A stretch of 64,000 nucleotides of DNA. Source: Roseomonas populi (GTDB lineage: Bacteria; Pseudomonadota; Alphaproteobacteria; Acetobacterales; Acetobacteraceae). A program made the translations under genes and the position numbers. Positions 17,820-29,352 of the stretch are shown here, piece by piece (position 1 is the stretch's first letter; each line of letters begins with the position of its first letter). The notes below the pieces were generated by a model. That model searched no databases. It was not told the DNA's origin and was given only the letters and a program-made list of their open reading frames with translations. The DNA lies in the NCBI RefSeq assembly GCF_024594815.1, contig NZ_JANJOU010000004.1, positions 186,001 to 250,000 on the forward strand, written 5' to 3'.

Positions 17820-18545
17820 CTAGGCGTCCACCTGACCGGTGATCACCGTCCTGAGCCCGGCTTCCGTGCGGAGGCGCAGCGCGCCGGTTTCGTCCAGCCC
17901 TTCGAACAGCCCGGCCAGGGGTGCGCCGCCCGTCGTGACCGTGAGGGCCGCACCTTGCTGGTGGCCGCGGGAGAGCCAGGCGGCACGGATCAGCTCAAAT
18001 CCCTCCGCATCACGCAGCGCGCGCCAGCGGTCTAACGAGGCCATCACGGCCGCCGCCGCCTCCTCCGGCCCCGGGGCTGGGGGCGGCAAGGCCGCCGTGG
18101 CCCGCCCGGGGACTTCCGGCGCGTGGGCAAGGTTCACCCCGAAGCCGAAGGCCAGCCAATCCAGCCGCCCAGCGGCATCGAGGCTCGCCTCGGCGAGGAT
18201 GCCCGCGCACTTCGCCCCGCCCAGCAACAGGTCGTTCGGCCACTTCAGCGTCAGCCCGGCGCCGGCCCAGGGAACGAGCGCGTCGTGAAGGGCTACGGCG
18301 GCCAGAAGGCTCCATTGCGGCACCTCGCGCGCCGTCGCGTCGGGGCGCAGCAGGACCGACAGGTAGAGATTTCCCGGCGGCGATTCCCAGGCACGGCCAT
18401 GGGTGCCTCGCCCGGCCGTCTGTCGGAAGGCGAGGACGGCGAGGCGCTCCCCCTCCCCTGCCTCGGCGCGCTGCCGAACCACGTCGGCGGTGCTGGGGAG
18501 CTGGTCATGGACCAGCAGCCGCCAGCCCGCCGGGGGCGTGCTCAT
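17820..18545 (-). CDS. birA: Biotin--[acetyl-CoA-carboxylase] ligase
   Basis: Transfers biotin via biotinyl-AMP to the biotin carboxyl carrier protein. The 241-residue protein is the catalytic domain only: there is no N-terminal DNA-binding domain, so it should not act as a repressor. Motifs: ATP/biotin loop TAGRGTHGRAWESPPGNLY, KWPNDLLLGG and CAGILAEASLD, with a short C-terminal SH3-like domain. It overlaps nuoN by 4 bp (ATGA) and is the last gene of the complex I operon, as in many Alphaproteobacteria. Confidence 0.95.
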   Translation of the reverse strand: MSTPPAGWRLLVHDQLPSTADVVRQRAEAGEGERLAVLAFRQTAGRGTHGRAWESPPGNLYLSVLLRPDATAREVPQWSLLAAVALHDALVPWAGAGLTLKWPNDLLLGGAKCAGILAEASLDAAGRLDWLAFGFGVNLAHAPEVPGRATAALPPPAPGPEEAAAAVMASLDRWRALRDAEGFELIRAAWLSRGHQQGAALTVTTGGAPLAGLFEGLDETGALRLRTEAGLRTVITGQVDA

Positions 18546-19963
18546 CCGGCCAGGGCGGCCACTGCAGCGGCGGCGGCCGCGACGACCGGCGCCGGGAAGA
18601 GGAAGAAGAGCACGTTGAACAGCCCCGCCCCGGCCAGCACCATGGAGACGGCGGCCGGGCGCGGATCCAGCGCACCGGCCGGGCTGTCGAAGTACATCAC
18701 CTTGATGATGCGCAGGTAGTAGTAGGCACCCACCACGCTGGTGAGCACGCCCACCGTGGCCAGGACCCAGAAGCCCTCCTGAACCGCCGCCAGGAAGACG
18801 TAGAGCTTCGAGAAGAAGCCCGCGAGCGGCGGGATGCCGGCCATGGAGAACATGAACACCGTCATGGCCGCGGCCATGCCCGGATCGGTGCGGCCCAACC
18901 CCGCGAGATCCTCCACGCGCTCCAGCGTCTTGCCCTGGCGACGCATGGAGACGAGCACCGCGAAGACGCCGGCGTTCATGACGAGGTAGATCGCCATATA
19001 GAGCATGACGCCGCGCAGCCCGGTGTCCGTGGCGACCGCCAGGCCCATCAGCGCGTAGCCGATATGGCCGATGGAGGAATAGGCCATCAGCCGCTTGATG
19101 TTCTGCTGCCGGATGGCCGCGAAGGAGCCGAGCAGCATGGAGCCCATCGAGGCCAGCCAGATCACGCCCTGCCACTGCTCCGCCAGATCCGCAAAGGGAT
19201 CAGCGAGAACGCGCACCAGGAGGGACACCGCCGCCACCTTCGGCGCCGAGGCGAAGAAGGCCGTCACCGGCGTCGGCGCACCCTCGTACACGTCGGGCGT
19301 CCACATATGGAACGGCACGGCCGAGATCTTGAAGGCCAGCGCCGCCACCACGAAGGTCACGCCGACCACCAGCCCGAGCGAGACGCCCTCGGTCGTGGAG
19401 ACCGCGCTGCCGATCGCCGCGAAGTTGGTGGAGCCGGAGAAACCGTAGGTGAGGCTCGCGCCGTAGAGATAGAGGCCGGAAGCAAGGGCACCGAGCACGA
19501 AGTACTTCAGCCCGGCCTCGGCGGAGCGCGAGTTGTCGCGGTCGAAGGCCGCAATGACGTAAAGCGAGAGCGAGAGCAGCTCCAGCCCGACATAGAGGGT
19601 GATGAGGTCGGAGGCCGACACCATCACCAGCATGCCAATCGTGCTGAACAGCACGAGGACCGGGAACTCGAAGCGGGCGATCCCCTGCCTCTCGTTCCAG
19701 TCCAGCGCCAGCATCAGGCCCGAGGCCGCACCGAGAAGGATCAGCACCTTCGCGAAGCGCGCGAAGCTGTCCGAGATGAACTGGTTGCCGAAGGCCATGC
19801 CGTCAGGCGTGGCCACCACCAGCACAGCGCCCACCAGTAGCGCGCCGAGCGTGCCCATGGTGACGGGGAAGGTCATGTCCCGCTTGGGGACGACGCCCAC
19901 AAGCAGGAGAACAAGCCCTGCGACAGCCAGCAGGGTCTCGGGAAGGGCGAGGGTCCAGTTCAT
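18542..19963 (-). CDS. nuoN: NADH-quinone oxidoreductase subunit N
   Basis: One of three antiporter-like proton-pumping membrane subunits of complex I. The 473-residue protein is almost wholly hydrophobic, about 14 helices. VGLELLSLSLYVIAAF carries the conserved Glu of TM5, MAYSSIGHIGYALMG is the typical TM8 region, and MAGIPPLAGFFSKLYVF the TM12 lysine region. ATG 19961-19963 (MNWTLALPE) is used; the frame upstream is antisense to the start of the spacer and lacks conservation. nuoM ends 4 bp before. Confidence 0.96.
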   Translation of the reverse strand: MNWTLALPETLLAVAGLVLLLVGVVPKRDMTFPVTMGTLGALLVGAVLVVATPDGMAFGNQFISDSFARFAKVLILLGAASGLMLALDWNERQGIARFEFPVLVLFSTIGMLVMVSASDLITLYVGLELLSLSLYVIAAFDRDNSRSAEAGLKYFVLGALASGLYLYGASLTYGFSGSTNFAAIGSAVSTTEGVSLGLVVGVTFVVAALAFKISAVPFHMWTPDVYEGAPTPVTAFFASAPKVAAVSLLVRVLADPFADLAEQWQGVIWLASMGSMLLGSFAAIRQQNIKRLMAYSSIGHIGYALMGLAVATDTGLRGVMLYMAIYLVMNAGVFAVLVSMRRQGKTLERVEDLAGLGRTDPGMAAAMTVFMFSMAGIPPLAGFFSKLYVFLAAVQEGFWVLATVGVLTSVVGAYYYLRIIKVMYFDSPAGALDPRPAAVSMVLAGAGLFNVLFFLFPAPVVAAAAAAVAALAG

Positions 19964-19967
19964 CGTA

Positions 19968-21479
19968 TCAAAGCCCCGCCACGCGCGGCACCGCCAGGGC
20001 GGCCTCGTGCCGCTCGATGAGCGCGGCGACGGAAGCCTCCCAGACATGGGTGAAGGAGGAAGGATAGATCCCCATCCAGAGGGTGAGGACGATCAGCGGG
20101 GCGAAGATCGCCAGCTCCCGCGGAGAAAGATCGAGCAGGCCGCGCACTTCGTCCCGCGTGATGCGGGAGAAGACGACGCGCCGGTAGAGCCACAGCATGT
20201 AGGCCGCGCCGAGGATCATGCCCATGCCGGTGCCGAGCGCGACCCAGCCATTGGACCGCCAAGCGCCGGTGATGACCAGGAACTCGCCCGGGAAGTTCGC
20301 CGTGCCGGGCAGCGCGACGCTCGCCATGGTGAAAAGCATGAAGACCAGCGCGTAGGCCGGCATCACCTTCGCGACCCCGCCGTAACGCGCGATCTCGCGC
20401 GTGTGCAGCCGGTCATAGACCACGCCCACGCAGAGGAAGAGCGCGCCGGAGACCACGCCGTGCGCCAGCATCGTGAAGATGGCGCCCGAGATGCCCTGCT
20501 GGTTGAAGGTGAAGAGGCCCACGGTGACCACGCCCATATGGGCGACGGAGGAGTAGGCGATCAGCTTCTTCATGTCCTGCTGTGCGAAGGCGACCATGGA
20601 GGTGTAGATCACCGCCACGACCGAGAGCGCGAACATCATCGGGGCGAAGAACTGCGACGCCTCCGGGAAGAGCGGGATGGAGAAGCGGAGGAAACCGTAG
20701 CCCCCCATCTTCAGCAGCACGCCCGCCAGGATCACGGAGCCGGCGGTCGGCGCCTCCACATGCGCGTCCGGGAGCCAAGTATGCACCGGCCACATCGGCA
20801 CCTTCACCGCGAAGGAGGCGAAGAAGGCCAGGAACATCCAGTACTGCCAGGAGGACGGGACGGCCTTCTGCATCAGCACCGCAATGTCCGTGCTGCCGGC
20901 ATTGTACCAGAGCGCGAGGATCGCCAGCAGCATCAGCACGGAGCCGAGCAGCGTGTAGAGGAAGAACTTGAAGGCGGCATAGACGCGCCGCTGCCCACCC
21001 CAGATCCCGATAATGAGGAACATCGGGATCAGCACGCCCTCGAAGAAGACGTAGAAGATGATGAGGTCGAGGGCACAGAACATGCCGACCATCATCGTCT
21101 CGAGGACGAGGAAGGCGATCATGTACTCCCGCACCCGGGTTTGCACCGCCTCCCACGAGGCAAGGATGCAGATGGGCGTCAGCAGCGTGGAGAGCAGGAC
21201 GAACAGCACGGAGATGCCGTCCACGCCCATGTGGTAGTTCACACCGAAGTCCGGCAGCCAGTTCATCTGCTCGACGAATTGCGGCTCCACGACCGAAGCG
21301 TCGAACTGGAACCATAGGATCAGCGAGAGGACGAAGACGATCAGGCTGGTCCAGAGGGCCGTCCAGCGCGCGTTGGAGGCGACGGTCGCCTCGTCTCCGC
21401 GGACGCAGAGGATCGCCACCACGCCGGCCAGAGGCAGGAAGGTGAGAAGGGAGAGCAGCGGGAAGCCGGCGGCGTTCAT
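19968..21479 (-). CDS. nuoM: NADH-quinone oxidoreductase subunit M
   Basis: Antiporter-like subunit of the membrane arm, 503 residues. [17 protein letters not shown] contains the TM5 Glu, [37 protein letters not shown] the TM7 Lys region, and [13 protein letters not shown] the following motif. It overlaps nuoL by 4 bp (ATGA). Confidence 0.97.
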   Translation of the reverse strand: MNAAGFPLLSLLTFLPLAGVVAILCVRGDEATVASNARWTALWTSLIVFVLSLILWFQFDASVVEPQFVEQMNWLPDFGVNYHMGVDGISVLFVLLSTLLTPICILASWEAVQTRVREYMIAFLVLETMMVGMFCALDLIIFYVFFEGVLIPMFLIIGIWGGQRRVYAAFKFFLYTLLGSVLMLLAILALWYNAGSTDIAVLMQKAVPSSWQYWMFLAFFASFAVKVPMWPVHTWLPDAHVEAPTAGSVILAGVLLKMGGYGFLRFSIPLFPEASQFFAPMMFALSVVAVIYTSMVAFAQQDMKKLIAYSSVAHMGVVTVGLFTFNQQGISGAIFTMLAHGVVSGALFLCVGVVYDRLHTREIARYGGVAKVMPAYALVFMLFTMASVALPGTANFPGEFLVITGAWRSNGWVALGTGMGMILGAAYMLWLYRRVVFSRITRDEVRGLLDLSPRELAIFAPLIVLTLWMGIYPSSFTHVWEASVAALIERHEAALAVPRVAGL

Positions 21480-23392
21480 CGGGTGAAGCCCAGGAAGATG
21501 ACCGAGACGAAGACCACGAGGCCCGCGATCATGGTGAAGGCGTAGTTCGCCACGCGTCCGGTCTGGAACCGCGCGACACCCCGCGCGGCATCGACCGTGA
21601 GCGCGGCCACGCCGTTCGGCACGCCGTCGATGATGGTGGCATCACCCGTCTTCCAGAACACCTGCGCGATGCGGCGGAAGGGTCGGACGAAGAGCCAGTC
21701 ATACAGCTCGTCGAAGTACCACTTGTGCAGCAGGAACTTGTGGATCCCCGGGAAGGTCGCGGCGATGCGCGCCGGGATGGCCGGGAAGAACATGTAGAAC
21801 ACATAGGCCATCACGATCCCGACCACGCCGATCACCGTCGGGGCCAAGCCGACCCACTCCGGCGCCTCATGCGCGTGGTGCAGGACGTGGTTGTGCTCGG
21901 CGTTGAAGATCGCGCCGTTCCAGAAGTAAGCCTGATCATGGCCAACGAAGTTTTCGTAGAAGACCGCGCCCGTGAAGAGCGCGCCGGCCGCGAGGACCAG
22001 CAGCGGGATCAGCATCACGGCCGGGCTCTCATGCACGTGCTCCATCACGTGGTGATCCGCCCGCGGCTTGCCGTGGAAGGTCATGATGAGGAGCCGCCAG
22101 GAGTAGAAGGCGGTGAGGAAGGCCGCGATGAGGCCGAGCACGAAGGCGTACATCCCGGCGCCCGTATGGGCGGCGAAGGCGCTCTCCAGGATCATGTCCT
22201 TGGAGTAGTAGCCCGCGAAAAAGGGAACACCGGCGAGCGCCAGGCTGCCAATCCACATCACCGCGTAGGTGACGGGGATCTTCCGCCAGATGCCGCCCAT
22301 CTTCCGGATGTCCTGCTCGTCCGACATGGCGTGGATGACCGAGCCGGCGGACAGGAAGAGAAGGGCCTTGAAGAAGGCGTGCGTGAAGAGGTGGAACACC
22401 GCCGCTTGGTACGCGCCCACGCCGATGGCGAAGAACATGTAACCGAGCTGCGAGCAGGTGGAGTAGGCGATCACCCGCTTGATGTCGTTCTGCACGCAGC
22501 CGATCGTGGCGGCGAAGAGCGCCGTGGAGGCGCCGACGATCGTCACCAGGGTCAGGGCGTTCGGGGCGTACTCGAAGACCGGCGACATGCGTGCCAGCAG
22601 GAAGACGCCGGCCGTCACCATCGTCGCGGCATGGATGAGGGCGGAGACGGGGGTCGGGCCTTCCATCGCGTCCGGCAGCCAGGTGTGAAGGCCGAGCTGG
22701 GCCGACTTGCCGCAGGCGCCGAGGAACAGGAGGACCGCGATCACCTCAAGCACCGGCATCCCGGCGAAGGTCACGCCTCGCATCTCCTCCACGCGGGGGA
22801 AGATGTCGCCGAAGTTCAGCGCGCCGAAGGTCCAGAAGGTCAGCGCCATGCCCAGCATGAAGAACAGGTCGCCGACGCGATTCACGATGAAGGCCTTCAT
22901 CGCCGCCCGGTTCGCGCTCTCGCGCTCGTACCAGTAGCCGATGAGCAGGTAGCTCGCGAGGCCGACACCCTCCCAGCCGAAGAAGAGCTGGACCAGGTTG
23001 TCCGCCGTCACCAGCATCAGCATGGCGAAGGTGAAGAGGCCGAGATAGGCGAAGAAGCGCGGCGGCGTCTCGTCGTGAGACATGTAGCCGACGCTATACA
23101 TGTGGATGAAGGTGGAGATGAAAGTCACCATTCCCACCATCATGGCGCTCAGCGTGTCGTAGCGGAGCGCCCAGTCAACGGTGAGCCCGCCGACATCCAT
23201 CCAGTTCAGGATGGTCACGGTCTGCGGCTGGGCGTTCAGCCCGACCTCAACGAAGGCCGAGACGCCGCAGATGGCGGCCAGCACCATGCAGCCGACCGAA
23301 ACCCACATGGAGAGCTTGTCGCCCAGCCAGCGGCCGAAAAAGCCCGCGAGGGTCGCGCCCAGGAGCGGGAAGAAGACGGCACCGACGAACAT
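21476..23392 (-). CDS. nuoL: NADH-quinone oxidoreductase subunit L
   Basis: The distal antiporter-like subunit with the long lateral helix, 638 residues. [19 protein letters not shown] has the TM5 Glu, [33 protein letters not shown] the TM7 Lys and the helix-break region, and [14 protein letters not shown] follows. The C-terminal 100 residues carry the traverse helix HL and a last anchor. The gene sits 6 bp from nuoK. Confidence 0.97.
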   Translation of the reverse strand: MFVGAVFFPLLGATLAGFFGRWLGDKLSMWVSVGCMVLAAICGVSAFVEVGLNAQPQTVTILNWMDVGGLTVDWALRYDTLSAMMVGMVTFISTFIHMYSVGYMSHDETPPRFFAYLGLFTFAMLMLVTADNLVQLFFGWEGVGLASYLLIGYWYERESANRAAMKAFIVNRVGDLFFMLGMALTFWTFGALNFGDIFPRVEEMRGVTFAGMPVLEVIAVLLFLGACGKSAQLGLHTWLPDAMEGPTPVSALIHAATMVTAGVFLLARMSPVFEYAPNALTLVTIVGASTALFAATIGCVQNDIKRVIAYSTCSQLGYMFFAIGVGAYQAAVFHLFTHAFFKALLFLSAGSVIHAMSDEQDIRKMGGIWRKIPVTYAVMWIGSLALAGVPFFAGYYSKDMILESAFAAHTGAGMYAFVLGLIAAFLTAFYSWRLLIMTFHGKPRADHHVMEHVHESPAVMLIPLLVLAAGALFTGAVFYENFVGHDQAYFWNGAIFNAEHNHVLHHAHEAPEWVGLAPTVIGVVGIVMAYVFYMFFPAIPARIAATFPGIHKFLLHKWYFDELYDWLFVRPFRRIAQVFWKTGDATIIDGVPNGVAALTVDAARGVARFQTGRVANYAFTMIAGLVVFVSVIFLGFTR

Positions 23393-23398
23393 GGCGCC

Positions 23399-23710
23399 CT
23401 AACCCTTCAGGGTGGACACGTCTTCCACCTCGATGCTGCCGCGATTGCGGAAATAAATGACGACGATCGCCAGCCCGATCGCGGCCTCGGCGGCCGCCAC
23501 GGTCAGGATGAACATCGCGAAGATCTGCCCGGTGAGATCGCCCAGGGTGGCGGAGAAGGCCACCAGGTTGATGTTCACCGAGAGCAGGATCAGTTCCACC
23601 GACATCAGGATGACGATGATGTTCTTCCGGTTCAGGAAGATGCCGAAGATGCCGAGCACGAAGAGGATCGCGCCCACGGTCAGGTAGTGGCCCAGCCCGA
23701 TGGTGAGCAT
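23399..23710 (-). CDS. nuoK: NADH-quinone oxidoreductase subunit K
   Basis: Small three-helix subunit of complex I, 103 residues. [20 protein letters not shown] is TM1, [20 protein letters not shown] holds the conserved TM2 Glu of the proton path, and [20 protein letters not shown] holds the TM3 Glu. It shares one base with the nuoJ stop (TGATG). Confidence 0.97.
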   Translation of the reverse strand: MLTIGLGHYLTVGAILFVLGIFGIFLNRKNIIVILMSVELILLSVNINLVAFSATLGDLTGQIFAMFILTVAAAEAAIGLAIVVIYFRNRGSIEVEDVSTLKG

Positions 23711-24441
23711 CAGTGGTGCCCTCCCCCATGCCCGTGGTCGTCATGCCCCGCGTGGCCGCCATGCCCATGGGCAACAGCCTTGGGCTTCGGCTCCTCCGGC
23801 GGCAGCGGGCGCAGGATTCCCATATCGCCGATCGAGGCACCGACCGGGACGGAGGCCATCTCGATCTGCGTGCGGCGGTGGATCTGCGCCTGGATGTCCT
23901 GGCGCCGGCTGCGCGCTCGGTCGCGGTGGGTCAGCACGATCGCGCCGATCATGGCGACCAGCAGGACCAGCCCGGCGCCCTGGAAGAGTAACACATAGTC
24001 TGTGTACAGCACCTGGCCGATGGCTTGCGTGTTGCTCACGGCGGACGGCGTCGGGTTCAGCCGCAGCCCACCCGCCTCGCCGCTGGACTGCCAGGTGACG
24101 AGGACGAAGATCAGCTCCAGGAACAGGATGCCGCCGATCACCGCCCCGATCGGGGCGTAGCGCTGGAAGCCCTCGCGCAGCCGCACGAAGTCGATGTCCA
24201 GCATCATCACCACGAAGAGGAACAGCACCGCGACAGCACCGACGTAGACGATGACGAGGATCATCGCCAGGAACTCGGCGCCGGCGATCAGGAAGAGCGC
24301 GGCGGCGTTGAAAAAGCCCAGGATCAGGAACAGCACGCTGTGCACGGGGTTCCGGCTGGTGACGACCATCACGGCGCAGGCGATCAGCACCGCCGAGAAG
24401 GCGTAGAAGGCCAGGCCCGCGATTGCGGAATCAGTGATCAT
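23710..24441 (-). CDS. nuoJ: NADH-quinone oxidoreductase subunit J with His-rich tail
   Basis: Five-helix membrane subunit; [23 protein letters not shown] is the TM3 segment with the pi-bulge linked to coupling. ATG 24439-24441 ([10 protein letters not shown]) overlaps nuoI by 4 bp and is preferred over an upstream in-frame start inside nuoI. At 243 residues it is longer than the common 200-210. After a Pro/Lys-rich linker, the last 20 residues are almost only His, Gly and Asp, which is unusual and may bind divalent metals. Confidence 0.95.
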   Translation of the reverse strand: MITDSAIAGLAFYAFSAVLIACAVMVVTSRNPVHSVLFLILGFFNAAALFLIAGAEFLAMILVIVYVGAVAVLFLFVVMMLDIDFVRLREGFQRYAPIGAVIGGILFLELIFVLVTWQSSGEAGGLRLNPTPSAVSNTQAIGQVLYTDYVLLFQGAGLVLLVAMIGAIVLTHRDRARSRRQDIQAQIHRRTQIEMASVPVGASIGDMGILRPLPPEEPKPKAVAHGHGGHAGHDDHGHGGGHH

Positions 24442-24926
24442 CGGAAGGGCGCATCCGCCTGGAGGCGCGCGGCCAGGATCGGCTCCCACCGGTCGCCGTT
24501 ATCGAGGAGCTTTTCCTTCTGGTAGATCAGTTCGGCCCGGGTCTCGGTCGCGAACTCCAGGTTCGGCCCCTCGACGATGGCATCCACAGGGCAGGCCTCC
24601 TCGCAGAGGCCGCAGTAGATGCACTTCGTCATGTCGATGTCGTAGCGCGTGGTCCGGCGGGACCCGTCCTCACGCGGCTCGGCCTCGATCGTGATGGCCA
24701 GGGCCGGGCAGACCGCCTCGCAAAGCTTGCACGCGATGCAGCGCTCTTCCCCGTTCGGGTAGCGGCGCAGCGCGTGCTCGCCCCGAAAGCGCGGGCTCAG
24801 CGGAGAGCGCTCATAGGGATAGTTGATCGTCGCCTTCTTGGAGAAGAAGGCCTTCAGCGTCAGCCCCAGCCCGGAGATGATTTCCCCGAGCAGGAAGCTT
24901 CGCGCCACTCGGTCGAGCGTCGCCAT
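24438..24926 (-). CDS. nuoI: NADH-quinone oxidoreductase subunit I
   Basis: The ferredoxin-like subunit carrying clusters N6a and N6b, which pass electrons to N2 in NuoB. The 162-residue protein has two complete 4Fe-4S motifs: [12 protein letters not shown] (about 63-74) and [16 protein letters not shown] (about 102-117). The preceding [18 protein letters not shown] is typical. It lies between nuoH (37 bp) and nuoJ (overlap). Confidence 0.97.
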   Translation of the reverse strand: MATLDRVARSFLLGEIISGLGLTLKAFFSKKATINYPYERSPLSPRFRGEHALRRYPNGEERCIACKLCEAVCPALAITIEAEPREDGSRRTTRYDIDMTKCIYCGLCEEACPVDAIVEGPNLEFATETRAELIYQKEKLLDNGDRWEPILAARLQADAPFR

Positions 24927-24963
24927 CAGGGACGGACCTTTCCGATTGCGGTGTTGGATCGGG

Positions 24964-25974
24964 TCATGCCGGCAGCCACCCGAAGATCTTCAGCGCGAAG
25001 GCCGTCAGCACCAGCCAGACGAGGCTGAACGGCAGGAAGACCTTCCAGCCCAGGCGCATCAATTGGTCGTAGCGGTAGCGCGGCAAGGTGGCGCGGACCC
25101 AGACGAAGACGAACATGCAGAAGCAGATCTTGAGGATGAACCAGATCGGCCCCGGCACCCAGTTCAGGGGCGCCACGTCGAATGGCGGCAGCCACCCACC
25201 GAGGAAGAGGGTGGAGGTGAGCGCGGACATGAGGAACATGTTCGCGTACTCGCCGAGGAAGAAGAGGGCGAAGGTCATCGCGGAGTATTCCACGAAGAAC
25301 CCCGCCACCAGCTCCGATTCGCCCTCGGGCAGGTCGAAGGGCGCCCGGTTCGTCTCAGCCAGGGTGGAGATGAAGAAGATGATGAACATCGGGAAGAGCG
25401 GGATGAAGAACCACAGGTTCTTCTGCGCCAGCACGACGTCCGTCAGGTTCAGCGATCCGACGCAGAGCAGCACGGTGACGATCACGAAGCCCATCGAGAC
25501 CTCGTAGGACACCATCTGCGCCGCCGAGCGAAGCGCGCCGAGGAAGGCGTACTTCGAGTTCGACGCCCAGCCAGCGATGATGATGCCGTACACGCCGAGC
25601 GAGGAGATCGCGAAGAGGTAAAGCACGCCGACGTTGATGTCGGCGATGGCCCAGCCCTCGTTCACCGGGATCACCGCCCAGGCGATCATGGCAAGCACGA
25701 AGGTGAGCATTGGAGCCATGATGAAGAGGACCTTGCTCGCGCCCGCCGGCACGATGGTCTCTTTCATCAGCATCTTGCCGGCGTCGGCAAAGGGCTGAAG
25801 CAGGCCGAAGGGGCCGACAACGTTAGGCCCCTTCCGCAGCTGCATCGCCGCCATGATCTTGCGCTCGGCCAGCGTCATGAAGGCCACCGCGATCAGCAGC
25901 GGCACCAGCAGCGCCAGCGCCTGAGCGACCGTCAGCGCGAAGATGCCGACCGGGGTGTTAAGGAAGTCCGCCAT
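24964..25974 (-). CDS. nuoH: NADH-quinone oxidoreductase subunit H
   Basis: Membrane subunit that forms much of the quinone-binding chamber. The 336-residue, eight-helix protein contains [31 protein letters not shown], the [24 protein letters not shown] loop and [19 protein letters not shown], all strongly conserved. The start is ATG 25972-25974, sharing bases with the nuoG stop (TGATG); a GTG one codon earlier is in frame but less likely. Confidence 0.97.
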   Translation of the reverse strand: MADFLNTPVGIFALTVAQALALLVPLLIAVAFMTLAERKIMAAMQLRKGPNVVGPFGLLQPFADAGKMLMKETIVPAGASKVLFIMAPMLTFVLAMIAWAVIPVNEGWAIADINVGVLYLFAISSLGVYGIIIAGWASNSKYAFLGALRSAAQMVSYEVSMGFVIVTVLLCVGSLNLTDVVLAQKNLWFFIPLFPMFIIFFISTLAETNRAPFDLPEGESELVAGFFVEYSAMTFALFFLGEYANMFLMSALTSTLFLGGWLPPFDVAPLNWVPGPIWFILKICFCMFVFVWVRATLPRYRYDQLMRLGWKVFLPFSLVWLVLTAFALKIFGWLPA

Positions 25975-28034
25975 CACTCGGCCGCCATCGCAGGGGTGGG
26001 TGCGTGGGCGCGGGCGCAGTCGGCCATCACCTCGCTGGCCCGGCTGATCGCGTCGGCCTGCCAGTAGTTGGCGAAAGCCGGGGAGAACGGTGCCCCGCCG
26101 ACCGCGCCGGCATCGCCCGCCGGACTGGCAGAGACAGGCGCGGGGGCCGGCGTCTCGTCCAGTCGCTGGAAGATCGGGTTCACCGCCTGCATCCGCGCGT
26201 GGAGCCCGAACCGGTCGTCATAGGGCAGCGTCACGCCCAGCGCCTCGCTGGCCGCACGCAGGATGCGCCAATCCTCCCGCGCATCGCCCGGCGGGAAGAC
26301 GGCCCGGCGGCCGCGCTGCACGCGGCCTTCCGTGTTCACGTAAGTGCCGTCCTTCTCCAGGTAGGTGGAGCCAGGCAGGATCACGTCGGCCCGGGCCGCG
26401 GCGCGGTCCCCGTGATGACCCTGGTAGACAACGAAGGTGCCCGGCGCGATCAGGGACGGGTCGAACCCGTCCGCGCCCAGCAGCCACAGCGCGTCCACGC
26501 CGCCGCCGAGCATGGCGCCCAGGTCCTTGTTCCCCTGCCCCGGCAGGAAGCCGAGGTCGAGCGCCGCCACTTGGCCACCCTGCAGGTGCAGCAGGTTGAA
26601 GCCGTTCCACTCCGCCGTGACGGCGTTGATCGACTGCGCCAGTCCCCAGGCCGCGGCCAGCACCGCCGCGCCGTCCGGGCGCGCCAAGGCACCACGCCCC
26701 AGCAGGATCAGCGGGCGCTTGGCATTCCGCAGCACGTCGCCGAAGGCGCTGTCCAGCACGCCGCTCAGCGCTTCCGGGCCACTGCCCAGGTGCTGCGAGG
26801 GATAGGTCAGGTCCACATCCGGCCCGATCACGCCCACCGGCACGCGAACCATGGCCCGCTTGCGGATGCGCGCGTTCAGCACCGGCGCCTCGACGCGCGG
26901 GTTGCTTCCGATGATCAGCACCGCATCCGCCTGGTCGATCCCGGCGATGCTGGAATTGAACAGGTAGAAGGCGCGGTTCGAGGCATCCAGGGCCGCCCCG
27001 TCCTCGCGGCAGTCCAGGTTCGCCGAGCCCAGCCCCGCCATCAGCTCCTTCAGCACGAGGATGCTTTCCGCATCCGCCAGCCCGCCAGCAACTGCGCCGA
27101 TCCGCTCGCCGGGAATGCCCTTCATACGCTCCGCGATCGTCCCGAAGGCCTCCGGCCAGGTCGCCGCGCGCAGCTTGCCGTTCTCCCGGATCCAGGGGCG
27201 GTCCAGGCGGCGCTTCTTCAGCGCGTCGAAGGAGAAGCGGCCGCGATCGGCCATCCACTCCTCATTCACGTTCTCATGCACGCGCGGGATGATGCGCAGG
27301 ATGTCCGGCCCGCGGCTGTCCACGCGGATGTTCGTGCCAGTCGCGTCCAGCACGTCCACGCTGTCCGTCTTCGCCAGCTCCCAGGGGCGGGAGACGTAGG
27401 CGTAGGGCCGGCTGGTCAGCGCGCCCACCGGGCAGATGTCGATGAGGTTGCCCGACAGCTCGGAGGAGATCGCCTTCTCGATATAGGTGGTGATCTCCAT
27501 GCCCTCGCCGCGACCGACCGCACCGATCTCCGGCACGCCCGCCACCTCACTCGCGAAGCGGACGCAGCGCGTGCACTGGATGCAGCGCGTCATGATCGGC
27601 TTGATCAGCGGGCCGAAATACTTGTCCTTGATGGACCGCTTCGGCTCGCGGTAGCGGCTGTTGTCCTGGCCATAGGCCATGGCCTGGTCCTGCAGGTCGC
27701 ACTCGCCGCCCTGGTCGCAAATCGGGCAATCCAGCGGGTGGTTCAGCAGCAGGAATTCCATCACGCCCCGGCGGGCGTTCCGCACCACCGGGCTGTCCGT
27801 GATGATCTTCATGCCGTCTGCCGCAGGGAAGTGGCAGGAAGCCACCGGCTTCGGCGCCTTCTCCACCTCGACGAGGCACATACGGCAATTGCCGGCGATG
27901 GACAGGCGCTCATGATAGCAGAAGCGGGGAATTTCCTTCCCCGCCAGCTCCGCCGCCTGAAGGGCCGTGACGCCGAGCGGCACCTCGACCTCTACGTCAT
28001 CCACCGTGACCTTGATGAGCTTCACGTCGCTCAT
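25974..28034 (-). CDS. nuoG: NADH-quinone oxidoreductase subunit G
   Basis: Large peripheral-arm subunit, 686 residues, binding several Fe-S clusters. The N-terminal 2Fe-2S ferredoxin domain shows [29 protein letters not shown] and [16 protein letters not shown] give the His-containing 4Fe-4S and N5-type sites, and [16 protein letters not shown] follows. The remainder is a molybdopterin-oxidoreductase-like domain without cofactor. ATG 28032-28034 (MSDVKLIKV) is 4 bp from nuoF. A long open frame on the opposite strand here is only a GC shadow. Confidence 0.97.
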   Translation of the reverse strand: MSDVKLIKVTVDDVEVEVPLGVTALQAAELAGKEIPRFCYHERLSIAGNCRMCLVEVEKAPKPVASCHFPAADGMKIITDSPVVRNARRGVMEFLLLNHPLDCPICDQGGECDLQDQAMAYGQDNSRYREPKRSIKDKYFGPLIKPIMTRCIQCTRCVRFASEVAGVPEIGAVGRGEGMEITTYIEKAISSELSGNLIDICPVGALTSRPYAYVSRPWELAKTDSVDVLDATGTNIRVDSRGPDILRIIPRVHENVNEEWMADRGRFSFDALKKRRLDRPWIRENGKLRAATWPEAFGTIAERMKGIPGERIGAVAGGLADAESILVLKELMAGLGSANLDCREDGAALDASNRAFYLFNSSIAGIDQADAVLIIGSNPRVEAPVLNARIRKRAMVRVPVGVIGPDVDLTYPSQHLGSGPEALSGVLDSAFGDVLRNAKRPLILLGRGALARPDGAAVLAAAWGLAQSINAVTAEWNGFNLLHLQGGQVAALDLGFLPGQGNKDLGAMLGGGVDALWLLGADGFDPSLIAPGTFVVYQGHHGDRAAARADVILPGSTYLEKDGTYVNTEGRVQRGRRAVFPPGDAREDWRILRAASEALGVTLPYDDRFGLHARMQAVNPIFQRLDETPAPAPVSASPAGDAGAVGGAPFSPAFANYWQADAISRASEVMADCARAHAPTPAMAAE

Positions 28035-28038
28035 GGCT

Positions 28039-29349
28039 TCACTCCGCCGCCATCGGGAAGACCCGTGCGGCATGATCGCGCTTATAGGCCGCGATCCGCT
28101 CTTCCATCATCGGCCGGTAGTGCCGGATCAGCCCCTGCACCGGCCAGACGCCGCCATCGGCGAGCGCACAGATCGTGTGCCCCTCGATACGCCGCGTCAC
28201 GTTCTCCAGCACGTCGATCTCGTCGATCTCGGCGCGGCCCTCGACCATGCGGTCCATCATGCGGCTGACCCAGCCCATGCCCTCTCGGCAGGGCGTGCAC
28301 TGGCCGCAGCTCTCATGCTTGTAGAACTTGGAGAGGCGGGCGATGGCGCGGATCAGGTCCGTGGACTTGTCCATCACGATCACCCCCGCCGTGCCGAGGC
28401 CCGACTTGTGCTCGCGCAGCGCGTCGAAGTCCATCAGCACGTCGTCGCAGATGTGCTTCGGCAGCAGCGGCGTGGAGGACCCGCCGGGGATGACGCAGAG
28501 CAGGTTGTCCCAGCCCCCGCGCACGCCGCCGGCATGGCGCTCGATGAGCTCCCGCAGCGGGATGCTCATCTCCTCCTCGACGTTGCAGGGCTTGTTCACG
28601 TGGCCCTGGATGCAGAAGATCTTCGTGCCCGAGTTCTTCGGCCGCCCGAAGCCGGCGAACCAGCTCGCGCCGCGCCGCAGGATCTCCGGCACCACCGCGA
28701 TCGTCTCGACGTTGTTCACCGTCGTCGGCCGGCCATAGAGGCCCACCGCCGCCGGGAAAGGCGGCTTCAGCCGCGGCATGCCCTTCTTGCCCTCGAGGGA
28801 CTCGATGAGGGCCGTCTCCTCGCCGCAAATGTAGGCGCCGGCGCCGCGGTGGACGTAGAGGTCGAAGTCGTAGCCCGACCCCGCCGCGTTCTTGCCCAGC
28901 AGCCCGGCCGCGTAGCACTCGTCGATCGCGGCCTGCAGGATGTTCTGCTCGTTGAAGTACTCGCCGCGGCAGTAGATGTAGCCGGCCGAGGCATTCATCG
29001 CGACGGCGGCGTAGAGGCAGCCCTCGATCAGGGTGCTCGGGTCATGCCGGATGATGTCCCGGTCCTTGCAGGTGCCCGGCTCCGACTCGTCGCAGTTCAC
29101 GACGAGGTAGGAGGGGAGCCCGTCCGGATTGGACTTCGGCATGAAGGACCACTTGAGGCCCGTGGGGAAGCCCGCGCCGCCGCGGCCGCGAAGGCCGGAC
29201 TGCTTCACCTCCTCGATGATCCAGTCCCGCCCCTTGGCGATCAGCTCCGCCGTGCGGTCCCAGTTGCCGCGCTTCCGCGCCGCCTCCAGGCCCCAGTGCT
29301 GGGTGCCGTAGAGGTTGGTGAAGATGCGGTCCTTGTCCTGTAGCGCCAT
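28039..29349 (-). CDS. nuoF: NADH-quinone oxidoreductase subunit F
   Basis: NADH dehydrogenase subunit binding FMN, NADH and cluster N3, 436 residues. [16 protein letters not shown] is the FMN/NADH loop, [14 protein letters not shown] and [19 protein letters not shown] are NADH-site elements, and [12 protein letters not shown] supplies N3 cysteines. It lies 3 bp downstream of nuoE and 4 bp upstream of nuoG. Confidence 0.98.
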   Translation of the reverse strand: MALQDKDRIFTNLYGTQHWGLEAARKRGNWDRTAELIAKGRDWIIEEVKQSGLRGRGGAGFPTGLKWSFMPKSNPDGLPSYLVVNCDESEPGTCKDRDIIRHDPSTLIEGCLYAAVAMNASAGYIYCRGEYFNEQNILQAAIDECYAAGLLGKNAAGSGYDFDLYVHRGAGAYICGEETALIESLEGKKGMPRLKPPFPAAVGLYGRPTTVNNVETIAVVPEILRRGASWFAGFGRPKNSGTKIFCIQGHVNKPCNVEEEMSIPLRELIERHAGGVRGGWDNLLCVIPGGSSTPLLPKHICDDVLMDFDALREHKSGLGTAGVIVMDKSTDLIRAIARLSKFYKHESCGQCTPCREGMGWVSRMMDRMVEGRAEIDEIDVLENVTRRIEGHTICALADGGVWPVQGLIRHYRPMMEERIAAYKRDHAARVFPMAAE

Positions 29350-29352
29350 GGC

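Noticed and set aside
21725-23998. 757-codon plus-strand open frame
   Set aside because: Antisense to nuoL, nuoK and nuoJ, rich in Arg/His/Glu/Gly only; a shadow of conserved membrane-protein codons.
26004-28268. 754-codon plus-strand open frame
   Set aside because: Exactly antisense to nuoG, whose Fe-S motifs are complete; no recognisable protein features.
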